Shown in pieces: positions 63,812 through 64,000 of a stretch of DNA of 64,000 nucleotides. Location: contig NZ_JAPVOT010000008.1 of assembly GCF_027257845.1 (NCBI RefSeq), positions 124,001 to 188,000 on the forward strand, written 5' to 3'. The translations under genes and the position numbers were made by a program. Each line of letters opens with the position of its first letter. Positions within the stretch are counted from its first letter, which is position 1. Source of the stretch: Alteromonas sp. BMJM2. Lineage in GTDB: Bacteria > Pseudomonadota > Gammaproteobacteria > Enterobacterales > Alteromonadaceae. Below the pieces are notes generated by a model. It was not told the origin of the DNA. It made no database searches and worked only from the letters and a program-made list of their open reading frames with translations.

Positions 63812-64000
63812 CTACTTCTGAAACCTCTCTACTGTTGTAGTAAATTCATCAATATTATCGATGAGAGTTTTTCTTTGAGAATCACTGAGGGTGGATGCTA
63901 CTTCCGAGACCATGGTGGCTGCCACTTTCATATTATGCGCGCTGGCTTGCTGGTAGGCTTCGCTTCGATATTCATCTGGGTTTTGCATTAAATAGGTTAA
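63812..64000 (-). CDS. C-terminal fragment of a probable DUF6279-type lipoprotein
   Basis: A leftward frame is open from the window edge to a TAG at 63812, giving 62 residues that start LTYLMQNPDEYRSEAYQQAS and end VERFQK. The segment VSEVASTLSDSQRKTLIDNI is like the C-terminal end of DUF6279 lipoproteins and of periplasmic helical proteins that have a LSxxQRxxLxxxI motif. The N-terminus, with any lipobox, lies outside the window, so the family call is tentative. It is convergent with the response-regulator gene with only 15 bases between stops. Confidence 0.5.
   Translation of the reverse strand, partial: LTYLMQNPDEYRSEAYQQASAHNMKVAATMVSEVASTLSDSQRKTLIDNIDEFTTTVERFQK

Overview
The window looks like ordinary chromosome from a marine gammaproteobacterium of the Alteromonas type. 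This is inferred from protein family content (FabA, Rmf, a large NAD-dependent glutamate dehydrogenase, PepN of exactly E. coli length, class I fumarase, ProQ/Prc, CysB), from sodium-coupled transporters, from secreted proteins with GlyGly-CTERM-like tails and from moderate GC content by eye. No rRNA, tRNA, CRISPR array, insertion sequence, prophage or integration site was seen. A photolyase-like gene is cut at the left edge and a small gene, probably a DUF6279-type lipoprotein, is cut at the right edge.

Layout. Bases 1-9 kb: photolyase tail, a small basic protein, fabA behind a FabR-type operator, the short gene rmf, then a leftward run pyrD, rlmKL, glutaredoxin-like, uup, DUF3466. The order fabA-rmf-uup-rlmL-pyrD matches E. 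coli as I remember it. Bases 9-21 kb: gdhB, then a leftward four-gene set (DUF1302 outer-membrane barrel, DUF1329 LolB-like protein, YCF48-like propeller, RND/MMPL permease) that looks like a trans-envelope pathway for a hydrophobic cargo. Bases 21-27 kb: DUF2835 and pepN, with NhaC and an SLC6-type symporter. Bases 27-31 kb: a five-gene leftward operon SIMPL-msrC-orf96-proQ-prc.

Bases 31-42 kb: a class V aminotransferase; a non-coding region holding a strong candidate small RNA; a gamma-carbonic anhydrase-like gene; a tight operon rlmJ-atypical Ser/Thr kinase-tesB; and the branched-chain 2-oxoacid dehydrogenase operon bkdA1-bkdA2-bkdB. Bases 42-46 kb: a large secreted subtilase. Bases 46-54 kb: rmuC, fumarase, pabB-nudL, sdaA and cysB. 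Bases 54-64 kb: a soluble orphan histidine kinase, a membrane-anchored coiled-coil protein, a LysR regulator divergent from scoAB, a DEAD-box helicase, a two-EF-hand protein, trhO, an unknown protein and an orphan response regulator with TPR repeats.

Physiologically the window is amino-acid and lipid centred: extracellular and cytoplasmic peptidases, sodium-driven uptake, serine and glutamate deamination, branched-chain oxoacid oxidation, acyl-CoA/ketoacid CoA handling and fumarase feed the TCA cycle. The least explained parts are the 14-21 kb envelope cluster, the standalone small RNA near 33.3 kb, the DWG-type kinase between rlmJ and tesB, paired palindromes in the bkd/protease divergent region, and the two orphan two-component proteins.
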